Assembly: GCA_017557505.1 (NCBI GenBank)
Contig: JAFYYP010000031.1
Coordinates: 1-40,991 of the forward strand
Direction of reading: 5' to 3'
From: Bacillota bacterium
GTDB taxonomy: Bacteria > Bacillota > Clostridia > Peptostreptococcales > Anaerovoracaceae
DNA length: 40,991 nt
The position numbers and the translations under genes are program-made. Under the pieces are notes generated by a model. The model did no database searches. It had not been told where the DNA came from and was given only the letters and a program-made list of their open reading frames with translations. How positions within the stretch are numbered: the stretch's first letter is position 1; each line of letters opens with the position of its first letter. This document shows positions 32,824 to 39,335 of the stretch, one piece after another.

Positions 32824-32841
32824 TTATGATTATTATCATAA
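32824..32841. promoter_or_regulatory. AT-rich palindrome
   Basis: TTATGATTATTATCATAA has perfect 7-base half-sites around TATT, about 100 bases upstream of the SDR start. It recalls metal-regulator boxes (Fur, PerR), but the half-site spacing differs from the Fur 7-1-7 pattern. Confidence 0.35.
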
Positions 32842-32884
32842 ACTTCTTTGTTATCTAAGTTTTTTTTAGAGTCAAATAGAAAAA

Positions 32885-32913
32885 GCCTTTATTCAACGCC
32901 CTTTAATAAAGGC
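32885..32913 (-). terminator. Hairpin, possible minus-strand terminator
   Basis: GCCTTTATT (32885-32893) pairs perfectly with AATAAAGGC (32905-32913), and on the minus strand TTTTTC follows. It lies exactly at the left edge of the gene remnant, so it may be the end of a decayed mobile segment, not a normal terminator. Confidence 0.45.
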
Positions 32914-33122
32914 ATTATAAGACCGGCAAGATCATCTACATAAAATATGCCGGAAAGATGAACGATGCAGGATATAGAAAAGATCTGCTGCACCGGATCG
33001 ACGAATATGCGAATGCAGGCGTTTATCTGAGTGTCAATCTCTTCGTGATCGCACCGGCACCTGGAGAAGGGTTTGATATGGAGGCTGTGATCGACCGGCT
33101 AAAAGGAATCTTTGGAATCTAA
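32910..33122 (+). pseudogene. C-terminal remnant of a nuclease-like protein
   Basis: The plus-strand frame from 32910 to the stop at 33120-33122 encodes about 70 residues, with the first ATG at 32958 and no ribosome site. The pattern Tyr-x-Gly-Lys-Met-x-Asp-x-x-Tyr-Arg, followed by Arg-Ile-Asp-Glu-Tyr and Gly-Val-Tyr, is like the C-terminal end of a common clostridial protein family with an endonuclease-like fold; that match is from memory. The N-terminal part is missing, with stop codons in frame upstream. It is most likely the end of a gene whose remainder was deleted. A genuine 54-residue small protein is less likely. Confidence 0.5.
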
Positions 33123-33185
33123 GTGATTTTTGAGGAATAACTATAACTGCCTTTATTTTGCAAGGTTGTTTTTTCGTTTTACAAA

Positions 33186-33221
33186 GAATGTCCTTAATCC
33201 TGAAACGGAATAAGGACATTC
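33186..33221. repeat. Long hairpin, no clear T-tract
   Basis: GAATGTCCTTA (33186-33196) pairs perfectly with TAAGGACATTC (33211-33221) around a 14-base loop. It follows the gene remnant by 63 bases. It could be the terminator of the lost gene or a structured repeat. Confidence 0.55.
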
Positions 33222-33246
33222 TCACAATTAAATGATTATTGACCTT

Positions 33247-33271
33247 AAAAACAAGGGCTAAACCCTTTGTT
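33247..33271 (-). terminator. Probable terminator of the HTH-desulfoferrodoxin gene
   Basis: On the minus strand AACAAAGGG pairs with CCCTTGTT (one bulged base) around TTTAG and is followed by TTT, 39 bases past the stop codon. Confidence 0.6.
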
Positions 33272-33309
33272 AAAAAGAATTGCCTTTGACAAACTGCTGC
33301 CGATGTACT

Positions 33310-33897
33310 TTACCGCGGCTTGATTCTGAACAACCCGTGGCGATTGCAGTAGGCATACAGATACTGCACGCGGTCGATCTTGAACCGGGCCGCTGCGTTC
33401 CCTTCCGGATACAGTTTTACAAGCTGCACGCCCTGATCGGATACGGCAGCCATGAACGTGATGGAATGACCCTTCTCCATGGGATGGCAGACCGAAACAT
33501 AATACTCGTCTTCCGCGATCTCCGTCCTGATCGTATGCTCTTCATCCGGTTCTTCCGGTTCCAGCGGGGGCAGCGCGATGCCGCAGCAACTGATGACGGC
33601 TTCCCCGGCCGCACAGATCACGTTGCCACAGACAGGGCAGACATAAAAGACCGTCTTGGTCATATTCGCGGAACGGTTTCTGTTCTGAATAGCGTCGCCG
33701 GAGAACAGTTCGATCATGGAAATGCCAAGCGCTTCAGCCAAGGATTCCAGCAGACTGATGTCCGGCAGTCCCTTTCCGGTCTCCCACTTGCTGACCGCCT
33801 TGCTGCTGACGTGGATCTTAGCCGCCAGTTCCTCCTGGGTCATCTGTTTGTTTTCGCGGAGCCTGCGGATCACAGCCCCGGTCACGTAACTATCCAT
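33310..33897 (-). CDS. XRE-type regulator fused to a desulfoferrodoxin-like module
   Basis: Residues 8-62 form an XRE helix-turn-helix (TQEELAAKIHVSSKAVSKWE). Residues 85-110 match a desulforedoxin FeCys4 site: Cys87, Cys90, Cys104 and Cys105 (CPVC then CC). Residues 115-195 match the superoxide-reductase domain, with candidate iron ligands His121, His138 (HPM), His144, Cys184 and His187 (CNRHGL). The lysine that precedes the first ligand in true superoxide reductases is Glu here (EEH), so enzyme activity may be lost while iron binding stays. This fits a transcription factor sensing superoxide, oxygen or iron. AAGGAGGG precedes the ATG. It is a single-gene unit. Confidence 0.85.
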   Translation of the reverse strand: MDSYVTGAVIRRLRENKQMTQEELAAKIHVSSKAVSKWETGKGLPDISLLESLAEALGISMIELFSGDAIQNRNRSANMTKTVFYVCPVCGNVICAAGEAVISCCGIALPPLEPEEPDEEHTIRTEIAEDEYYVSVCHPMEKGHSITFMAAVSDQGVQLVKLYPEGNAAARFKIDRVQYLYAYCNRHGLFRIKPR

Positions 33898-33978
33898 ATC
33901 TCTTTTCCCTCCTTGCTACGCTACAAGTGTATCCCATACGGAAGCGATCCGCCACCTACGCATCGTAGAGAACGCATA

Positions 33979-34010
33979 AAAAGCGGAGTTGCCCCCGCAG
34001 CTCCGCTTTT
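33979..34010. terminator. Terminator after the ABC permease gene
   Basis: A perfect 10-base-pair stem AAAAGCGGAG / CTCCGCTTTT (33979-33988 with 34001-34010) with a 12-base loop lies 29 bases past the permease stop; the minus-strand reading ends in a T run. It can work in both directions. Confidence 0.9.
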
Positions 34011-34039
34011 ATCGTATCTGTAATCCCCTTTTGAACGTT

Positions 34040-35932
34040 TTATTGCATTACGATCTTCACAGCCTTTATCAGGTCGTCGGAAAGATCCATGCTCTGCAGC
34101 ACCTCGAGCGTGTGGACGTAAGACTTGTTTACGTTCACATCCAGCACGGTGTGCTTGTAGATCGGCTGCCCGGCATCGTTGTAATCGTAGTAATTCCAGG
34201 CGTTCCCGTTCACGTACTCCTCCGGCGCAGACGGATCGCAGGATTCGCGGCAGTCCAGATGGATATTGATGTAAGGAGCGTAGTCTTTGTCGTCGAACAG
34301 GCGGTCGTAGTCGTACGTCCGGACGTCTTCGCGGATCGCCTTCAGCAGCGCTTCCTTTTCCGCCAGACGCGACGTGCCCATGGGCATGTTGTCCTGTTCA
34401 TAGCTTTCCCAGTTCGTGAATTCGCCCTGCGAAGCATTCGTCAGATTGTAGCCTTCCAGCGTAAAGTCCGTATTGACTGCGCCGATGTTCAGCAGCAGGT
34501 CGTACAGGCCGCCGTTCTCCGCGCTGTTCCAGACCGCACGCATACCTTCGTCCTTCATCAGCATGCCGGCCGGGATCGTATAGTTGCGCGACATCGGCAG
34601 ACCGTTCTTCATCGTGTATTCGATGTTGAAGCTGATGGGCCGGGTCAGCGGATCCTCGTAATCCCTGGAATCGTACGAATAATCCATGCTCGTATAATTG
34701 CCCAGCCACAGGTTCTGGTAGTTCTCCGGGTCGCTGACGATCAGGCGGTGGAATTCCGTGACCTTTTCGATGTTCGCCGGATCCGTGATCTTGTCGGGCA
34801 GGCCGTCGAGGCCCATGTCGAACACGTTGGACTGGATCTGCACTTCCTTGACCCGCGACGCGTCAGGCACCCTTTTCTGGTAGCCGACGAGATCGAAGCG
34901 GAACACGCAGATGCAGGCCGCGATCACGAGCGCGTACACGAGACCGGACGTCAAGCATTCCTTCGTGAAGATCTTCGTGGACTTGTTGACGATCATCTGG
35001 CTGACGACGTAGCCGACCACGAAACCCGGGATGAACGCCGCCACGCCGAGCTGTCCGTGGAACACGAAGCCGGTCAGGCTGCTGCAGACGAACACCATCA
35101 GGAAACCGATGATGTACTTCGCCGGGCGGAACACGTAGCTTTCGCCTGCGCGTTCCAGATGTCTGGCCTTGTACAGCAGGTACGCCAGCACCGTGATCAC
35201 GAGCGCGATCACCAGGTAGATCGCGACCTCCTTAGCCGACAGACGGTCGTCCAGGATCCTGATGTACGGGTTCATGCGCAGCGCGACTTCTTCGATCAGC
35301 GTGCCGGCGTTGAATCCGTATTCGAAGATGTCCATGTAACCCATCAGGACGAGGTACACGACAGGCACGATGAAGTTCAGCGCGGCAGCCGTCAGCGTGT
35401 GGATGACGGACAGGCCGCTGATGCTCGCTGCGAACACCGAGATGGAATACACGAACGTGATGATCGTGAACTCCTCGAGGAAGAACCTTGCGAAGTCGCC
35501 GAATGTGAATACACTCGATGCATCCATGTAATATTCAGGCCTTACGCCGGTGTTCATCGCGAGCAGGATGAGCGTGATGACCAGCACAGGCAGCAGCGCC
35601 ATGACGAGTCCGCTCACGTAGTTGCTCACGAACAGGCTCTTCCGCGAGTACGGCATGGCGTGCATGACCCCGGCGGAATTCGTCCGGTGCAGGTAGCTGA
35701 ACACCGCGACGGCCAGAGCGACCGGCAGAAGAATGTTCAGCATGATCGGCGCCGGATTGATGTGCCGTAAGATGGTGCTCATCATGCTGTAGCTATACGG
35801 GCGGCCGCCCAGCGCGAGCGCGAACGGTCCGCAGACGATCCAGAACAGGAAGCCGCCGGCCATGATGGGCCAGAAACGTTTGAAGTTTTCCCGGATCAGG
35901 GTGAGATCAAGACAGGAGCTGCGCGATGTCAT
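34040..35932 (-). CDS. ABC-2-type transporter permease with large outer domain
   Basis: The 630-residue permease has about nine predicted transmembrane helices (near 21-41, 62-82, 107-127, 153-173, 184-200, 237-254, 272-291, 296-313, 329-345) and then a soluble C-terminal region from about 350 to the end with many Tyr, Asp and Asn, probably outside the cell. This layout matches permeases encoded with YtrA-type GntR regulators (DUF6449-like, from memory). I start at the ATG at 35932, which has GGGAGG eight bases before it; a GTG three codons earlier is also in frame. It overlaps the ATPase gene by 26 bases. The cargo is unknown; cell-wall-stress or antibiotic response is usual for the group. 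Confidence 0.87.
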   Translation of the reverse strand: MTSRSSCLDLTLIRENFKRFWPIMAGGFLFWIVCGPFALALGGRPYSYSMMSTILRHINPAPIMLNILLPVALAVAVFSYLHRTNSAGVMHAMPYSRKSLFVSNYVSGLVMALLPVLVITLILLAMNTGVRPEYYMDASSVFTFGDFARFFLEEFTIITFVYSISVFAASISGLSVIHTLTAAALNFIVPVVYLVLMGYMDIFEYGFNAGTLIEEVALRMNPYIRILDDRLSAKEVAIYLVIALVITVLAYLLYKARHLERAGESYVFRPAKYIIGFLMVFVCSSLTGFVFHGQLGVAAFIPGFVVGYVVSQMIVNKSTKIFTKECLTSGLVYALVIAACICVFRFDLVGYQKRVPDASRVKEVQIQSNVFDMGLDGLPDKITDPANIEKVTEFHRLIVSDPENYQNLWLGNYTSMDYSYDSRDYEDPLTRPISFNIEYTMKNGLPMSRNYTIPAGMLMKDEGMRAVWNSAENGGLYDLLLNIGAVNTDFTLEGYNLTNASQGEFTNWESYEQDNMPMGTSRLAEKEALLKAIREDVRTYDYDRLFDDKDYAPYINIHLDCRESCDPSAPEEYVNGNAWNYYDYNDAGQPIYKHTVLDVNVNKSYVHTLEVLQSMDLSDDLIKAVKIVMQ

Positions 35933-36809
35933 CGTTCTCACCTCCCATCTCGAAGATAAACACCTCTTCCAGCGACAGAGGCAGCATGTCGAAGATGATC
36001 GGATCCGCCGCGTAGACGGCCTTTTCGACGTCCTCCCTCGCGCCGCGGATGATCAGATGCTCGACGCTGCCGGACTTCTCGCGGTGCGCGACGTTCAGTC
36101 CCGCAAACGCGCGGTCCGCGTCTTCCTGGTTGTGGAAAGCCGCCTGCACCTTGTGGATATCGGACTTCAGTTCATCCAGGTCGCGCTCGATCTTCATCTC
36201 GCCGTGCGACAGGATGCCGATGGAATCGCAGATGCCTTCCATTTCCTTTAAGTTATGCGAACTGACGAGAACGGTCATCTGCCGCTCCGCCACGTCGTCC
36301 ACGATGTATTTCCAGACCTTCTTGCGCACGATGGGGTCCAGCCCGTCGATGGGCTCGTCCAGCACGAGGAAGTCCGGCATGCAGCTCATCGTCAGGATGA
36401 ACTGCGCCTGTTTCTGCATGCCTTTGGAGAACCTGCTGAGCCTGCTGCGTTCGGGCAGCGCGAAATCCGCCACCATCGCGTCGTACCGGTCTTCGTTCCA
36501 GTTCGGATACAGACCCTTGTAGAAGCGGCTCATGGCGCGCAGCGTGTAGGATCCGAAGAAGAACAGTTCGTCGGGGATGTACCCCAGTCTCTGTTTGACC
36601 GCGACGTTATCGAACACGTCCTGCCCGTCCATCTGCACTGTGCCGGTATCGGCTTTCAGTACCCCTGTCAGATGGCGGATCAGCGTGGTCTTGCCGCTGC
36701 CGTTGACCCCGATCAAGCCGTAGATCGATCCTTTTTCGACGTTTAAATGTAAATTGTTGAGCGCCTGGAAGCCGTCAAACTGCTTGTTCAGGCCTTGTAC
36801 GTTGATCAT
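35907..36809 (-). CDS. ABC transporter ATP-binding protein (YtrB-like)
   Basis: This 300-residue ATPase powers the permease encoded next to it. Walker A is GVNGSGKTT near 34-42, the signature reads LSRFSKGMQKQ near 128-138, Walker B is FLVLDEPIDGLDP near 148-160, and the H-loop is VSSHNLKE near 183-190. The usual Q-loop glutamine is replaced (GYIPDE). Both changes from the textbook ABC motifs are common in the YtrB/BcrA-like group. It overlaps gntR by four bases and the permease gene by 26, so the three are made together. Confidence 0.92.
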   Translation of the reverse strand: MINVQGLNKQFDGFQALNNLHLNVEKGSIYGLIGVNGSGKTTLIRHLTGVLKADTGTVQMDGQDVFDNVAVKQRLGYIPDELFFFGSYTLRAMSRFYKGLYPNWNEDRYDAMVADFALPERSRLSRFSKGMQKQAQFILTMSCMPDFLVLDEPIDGLDPIVRKKVWKYIVDDVAERQMTVLVSSHNLKEMEGICDSIGILSHGEMKIERDLDELKSDIHKVQAAFHNQEDADRAFAGLNVAHREKSGSVEHLIIRGAREDVEKAVYAADPIIFDMLPLSLEEVFIFEMGGENDDIAQLLS

Positions 36810-37186
36810 TCCCCGCCCTCCTTTCTGCCGGCGATCTCCGTTAATTTCGTTCTGATTGCATCCTCGCTGACCCCGAGATACCGCAGCTGGCGCACGCAGT
36901 CTTCGATCATGTCGTAGATGCCTGCCGCCTTGCTCAGGTCAGGGTCTTCCGGTTTTTCTGCCACAAAACAGCCAAGTCCCGAGACCGTATAGATATAACG
37001 GTCCGCCTCCAGCTGGCGGTAAGCCTTCTGGATAGTGTTCGGGTTGACGGTGAGCGTTCTGGACAGTTCCCGGACAGAGGGCAACTTGTCGCCGGCTTTC
37101 AGGATACCGCGGGAAATGAGCTCTTTAAAACCGTCTATGATCTGTTCATAGATGGATTTTCTGCTTTTCAGATCCAGCTGTATCAT
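36806..37186 (-). CDS. GntR-family regulator, YtrA type
   Basis: The 126-residue protein has the GntR winged helix at about 8-75 (KSIYEQIIDGFKELI, LPSVRELSRTLTVNPNTIQKAY) and only a short C-terminal helical tail, as in the YtrA subfamily that controls its own ABC operon. Its ATG follows AAGGAGG. A perfect inverted repeat, GTACTA-N7-TAGTAC, lies in its promoter and is the likely binding site, giving autoregulation. Loss of repression usually follows cell-envelope stress in this subfamily (family knowledge). Confidence 0.92.
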   Translation of the reverse strand: MIQLDLKSRKSIYEQIIDGFKELISRGILKAGDKLPSVRELSRTLTVNPNTIQKAYRQLEADRYIYTVSGLGCFVAEKPEDPDLSKAAGIYDMIEDCVRQLRYLGVSEDAIRTKLTEIAGRKEGGE

Positions 37187-37210
37187 CTGAGCGCCTCCTT
37201 TGATGTATTA

Positions 37211-37240
37211 ACTGTACTACTTCACATAGTACGGTGTCAA
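37211..37240 (-). promoter_or_regulatory. gntR operon promoter with embedded operator
   Basis: TTGACA (37235-37240) and TACAGT (37211-37216) on the minus strand are 18 bases apart. Between and over them lies GTACTA (37214-37219) and TAGTAC (37227-37232), a perfect inverted repeat with a 7-base centre, as expected for a YtrA-type GntR dimer. Confidence 0.75.
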
Positions 37241-37254
37241 GTACTTTTTCAAAA

Positions 37255-37329
37255 AGCAAAAACCCCGGATCGTGATCCGGAGCTTTTGCTGTGTGTATTC
37301 AACGGCAACAGGGTTGGAGCTGTTGCTCT
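37255..37329 (-). ncRNA. Predicted small RNA of about 75 nt
   Basis: Transcription from the near-consensus promoter at 37336-37365 would begin near 37329 and stop at the terminator near 37258. The RNA would have a 7-base-pair hairpin (37305-37311 with 37320-37326, arms GCAACAG and CTGTTGC) whose 8-base loop reads CUCCAACC, a short unpaired stretch, and the terminator stem. The sequence AGCUCC occurs twice, and CUCC can pair with Shine-Dalgarno GGAG, as in other regulatory RNAs. It has no ribosome site or open frame. It may equally be a leader for the gntR operon or the 3' end of thrS mRNA. Confidence 0.5.
37258..37287. terminator. Terminator shared by the small RNA and thrS
   Basis: CCGGAT (37265-37270) and ATCCGG (37275-37280) form the core stem around CGTG, extended by A-rich and T-rich flanks with one mismatch and a wobble. 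On the minus strand the stem is followed by TTTTTGCTTTTT. Confidence 0.85.
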
Positions 37330-37335
37330 GTACAA

Positions 37336-37365
37336 ATTATATCTGTATCTTCGGTAGGTTGTCAA
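37336..37365 (-). promoter_or_regulatory. Near-consensus sigma-A promoter in the thrS downstream region
   Basis: TTGACA (37360-37365) and TATAAT (37336-37341) on the minus strand both match consensus perfectly and are 18 bases apart. It lies just past the thrS stop codon and points to a short interval that ends in a terminator, with no gene between. Confidence 0.75.
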
Positions 37366-37371
37366 CAAAGA

Positions 37372-39123
37372 TCACAGAGATTTCTTCGCGATCTCCTGCT
37401 GCAGCATGCCGATGAATTCTTCCTTGGAGAACTCGCCCATGTCGCCCGCTTTCGACGAACGCACGCTCAGCATGCCACCCGACGCCTCTTTCTCGCCGAC
37501 GACGACGATATAGGAATCTCTGGCCAGCACGGCCTCACGCACTTTGTAGCCCGTCTTTTCGTTGCGGGCGTCCACTTCCGTGCGCAGCCCTGCCGCTTCC
37601 ATCTCGTCCGCCAGTTTCCACGCGGCTTCGTTGTATTTCTCGGAAACGGAGATCAGTTTGACCTGCACCGGAGCCAGCCACAGCGGCAGTTTGCCCTCGA
37701 AATGCTCGATCAGCACGCCCATAAAGCGTTCGATGCTGCCGAACACCGTGCGGTGAATCATGACGGGCCTGTGCTTTTCGCCGTCGGAACCCGTATACGT
37801 CAGATCGAAGCGCTGCGGCAGCTGGAAATCCAACTGCACCGTACCGCACTGCCACGTACGTCCGATGCAGTCCTTCAGATGGAAGTCGAGCTTCGGACCG
37901 TAGAAAGCGCCGCCGCCCGGAGCGATATCATAATCGATGCCCAGCTCCTCCACGGCTTCTTTCAGCGCCTTTTCGGCCATCTGCCATTCTTCCCTGCTTC
38001 CGATGGAGTTCTGCGGCTGTGTCGCCAGTTCCACGCGGTATTCGAAGCCGAACACACCGTAGATCTCGTCGATGAGCTTGATGATATCCTTCAGTTCGTC
38101 CTTCACCTGGGACGGCAGCGTAAAGATGTGCGCGTCGTCCTGCGTGAATTCCCGCACGCGCATCAGGCCGTGCAGCGTGCCGGACGGTTCGTGACGGTGC
38201 ACGTGACCCAGTTCGGACAGCCGTACCGGCATGTCGCGGTACGAATACATCCTGCGCTTATACGCCAGCAGAGCGCCCGGGCAGTTCATGGGCTTGATGG
38301 CGTAGTCCGCGCCGTCGATCTCCGTCAGGTACATATGCTCCTTGTAGTGGTCCCAATGGCCGCTCGTGTGCCACAGATCCTCGCTTAAGATGATCGGCGT
38401 ACGGATCTCGTTGTAGTGGCGTTCGGCGTGCAGCGCCTTCCAGAACGACATGAGTTCGTTGCGCACGGTCATGCCCTTCGGCAGATACAGCGGGAAGCCG
38501 GGGCCTTCAGCCGGGAACATGAACAGGTCCATTTCCTTGCCGATCTTGCGGTGATCTCTGCGGCGCGCCTCCACGAGGTTCTGCAGATATTCGTCCAGCA
38601 TGCTCGGCTTGGGGAATGAAATGCCGTAGATGCGCTGCAGCATCTTGTTCTTCTCGCTGCCGCGCCAATACGCCCCCGCGACGCTCATGAGTTTGAACGC
38701 GCGCACCTGGCTCGTCCGCTCCAGCAGCGGGCCGTTGCGCAGATCGGAGAATTCGCCCTGGTCGTAGAACGTCAGTACGGACGATTCCGGCAGGCTGTTG
38801 ATGATCTCGATCTTGTACGGCTGGTTTTTCGCGACGGCTTCGCCCAGCGCTTCCAGGCGGGTCGCCTCGCGGCGCACGATAGGAAGATCTTCGCGCACGA
38901 TGCGCTTCATCTCCGCTTCGATTGCCGTAAGATCGCTTTCCGTAAACCGGTGATCCAGATCGATATCGTAATAGAACCCGCTGTCGATCGCAGGGCCGAT
39001 GGCGAATTTTGCCTCGGGGAACAGCCGCAGAACGGCCTGCGCCATGATCTGGGAACTCGTCTCCCAGAAGACCCTCTTCTCTTCAGGTGTTTCGAATGCT
39101 GTTTTCTGTGTTGCGATGCTCAT
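37372..39123 (-). CDS. thrS: Threonyl-tRNA synthetase without TGS domain and with degenerate editing site
   Basis: This class II synthetase charges tRNA-Thr. The catalytic core is intact, with zinc ligands Cys281 (MNCPG), His332 (DDAHIF) and His457 (MIHRTV), and motif 2 around RHEPSGTLHGLMRVREF. At 583 residues it lacks the N-terminal TGS domain found in the usual ~640-residue enzyme. The N2 editing fold is present but the E. coli editing residues His73, His77, Cys182 and His186 correspond to Glu21, Gln25, Arg129 and Leu133; only Asp180 (Asp127) stays. I start at 39123, where GGAGG lies six bases upstream; the in-frame ATG at 39189 has none. It may be a second, special-purpose ThrRS. No T-box leader is seen. 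Confidence 0.93.
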   Translation of the reverse strand: MSIATQKTAFETPEEKRVFWETSSQIMAQAVLRLFPEAKFAIGPAIDSGFYYDIDLDHRFTESDLTAIEAEMKRIVREDLPIVRREATRLEALGEAVAKNQPYKIEIINSLPESSVLTFYDQGEFSDLRNGPLLERTSQVRAFKLMSVAGAYWRGSEKNKMLQRIYGISFPKPSMLDEYLQNLVEARRRDHRKIGKEMDLFMFPAEGPGFPLYLPKGMTVRNELMSFWKALHAERHYNEIRTPIILSEDLWHTSGHWDHYKEHMYLTEIDGADYAIKPMNCPGALLAYKRRMYSYRDMPVRLSELGHVHRHEPSGTLHGLMRVREFTQDDAHIFTLPSQVKDELKDIIKLIDEIYGVFGFEYRVELATQPQNSIGSREEWQMAEKALKEAVEELGIDYDIAPGGGAFYGPKLDFHLKDCIGRTWQCGTVQLDFQLPQRFDLTYTGSDGEKHRPVMIHRTVFGSIERFMGVLIEHFEGKLPLWLAPVQVKLISVSEKYNEAAWKLADEMEAAGLRTEVDARNEKTGYKVREAVLARDSYIVVVGEKEASGGMLSVRSSKAGDMGEFSKEEFIGMLQQEIAKKSL

Positions 39124-39160
39124 AGTCTGCCTCCGCGCATGCGTCATTCCATACACAATT

Positions 39161-39189
39161 AATATACCGATTCTTCGGCGTAAAATCAA
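39161..39189 (-). promoter_or_regulatory. thrS promoter
   Basis: TTGATT (39184-39189) and TATATT (39161-39166) on the minus strand are 17 bases apart, 38 bases before the ATG. The resulting leader is about 30 nt, far too short for a T-box riboswitch. Confidence 0.65.
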
Positions 39190-39234
39190 GTTCGTTGCGC
39201 AGACCCACTTTTTTGTTGGTTTTGTGAAGAAAGT

Positions 39235-39264
39235 TTGTTGTCCTTTTCACAATTGTAGTATAAT
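39235..39264 (+). promoter_or_regulatory. Promoter of the oligopeptide-binding protein gene
   Basis: TTGTTG (39235-39240) and TATAAT (39259-39264) are 18 bases apart on the plus strand, and the start would fall near 39271. It is divergent from the thrS promoter, 45 bases away. Confidence 0.65.
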
Positions 39265-39270
39265 TGACCT

Positions 39271-39332
39271 GTCTGAAAAGCGCTGCATCGTTCTTCAGAC
39301 GTGTGTAAACAATTCAGATTGGAGGAAAATCT
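39271..39332 (+). promoter_or_regulatory. Structured leader of the oligopeptide-binding protein gene
   Basis: GTCTGAA (39271-39277) pairs perfectly with TTCAGAC (39294-39300) right at the predicted transcript start, which may protect the 5' end. Further on, AGATT (39316-39320) pairs with AATCT (39328-39332), placing the ribosome site GGAGG (39321-39325) in the loop. Confidence 0.4.
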
Positions 39333-39335
39333 AGT

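Larger units (their letters stand above)
32722..33309. other. Degenerate intergenic stretch with hairpins and a gene remnant
   Basis: This AT-rich 588-base gap holds no intact gene of normal size. It contains the SDR gene's upstream region, a palindrome at 32824-32841, a hairpin at 32885-32913, a nuclease-like gene remnant up to 33122, a hairpin at 33186-33221 and the terminator of the regulator gene near 33250-33271. It looks like a spot where DNA was gained and has decayed. Confidence 0.6.

Noticed and set aside
32824-32841. Classical Fur box
   Set aside because: The palindrome is similar in composition, but the half-sites are spaced differently from the 7-1-7 Fur pattern, so I list it only as an AT-rich palindrome.
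39124-39200. T-box riboswitch in front of thrS
   Set aside because: The leader after the predicted promoter is only about 30 nt and has no specifier stem, T-box motif or terminator.
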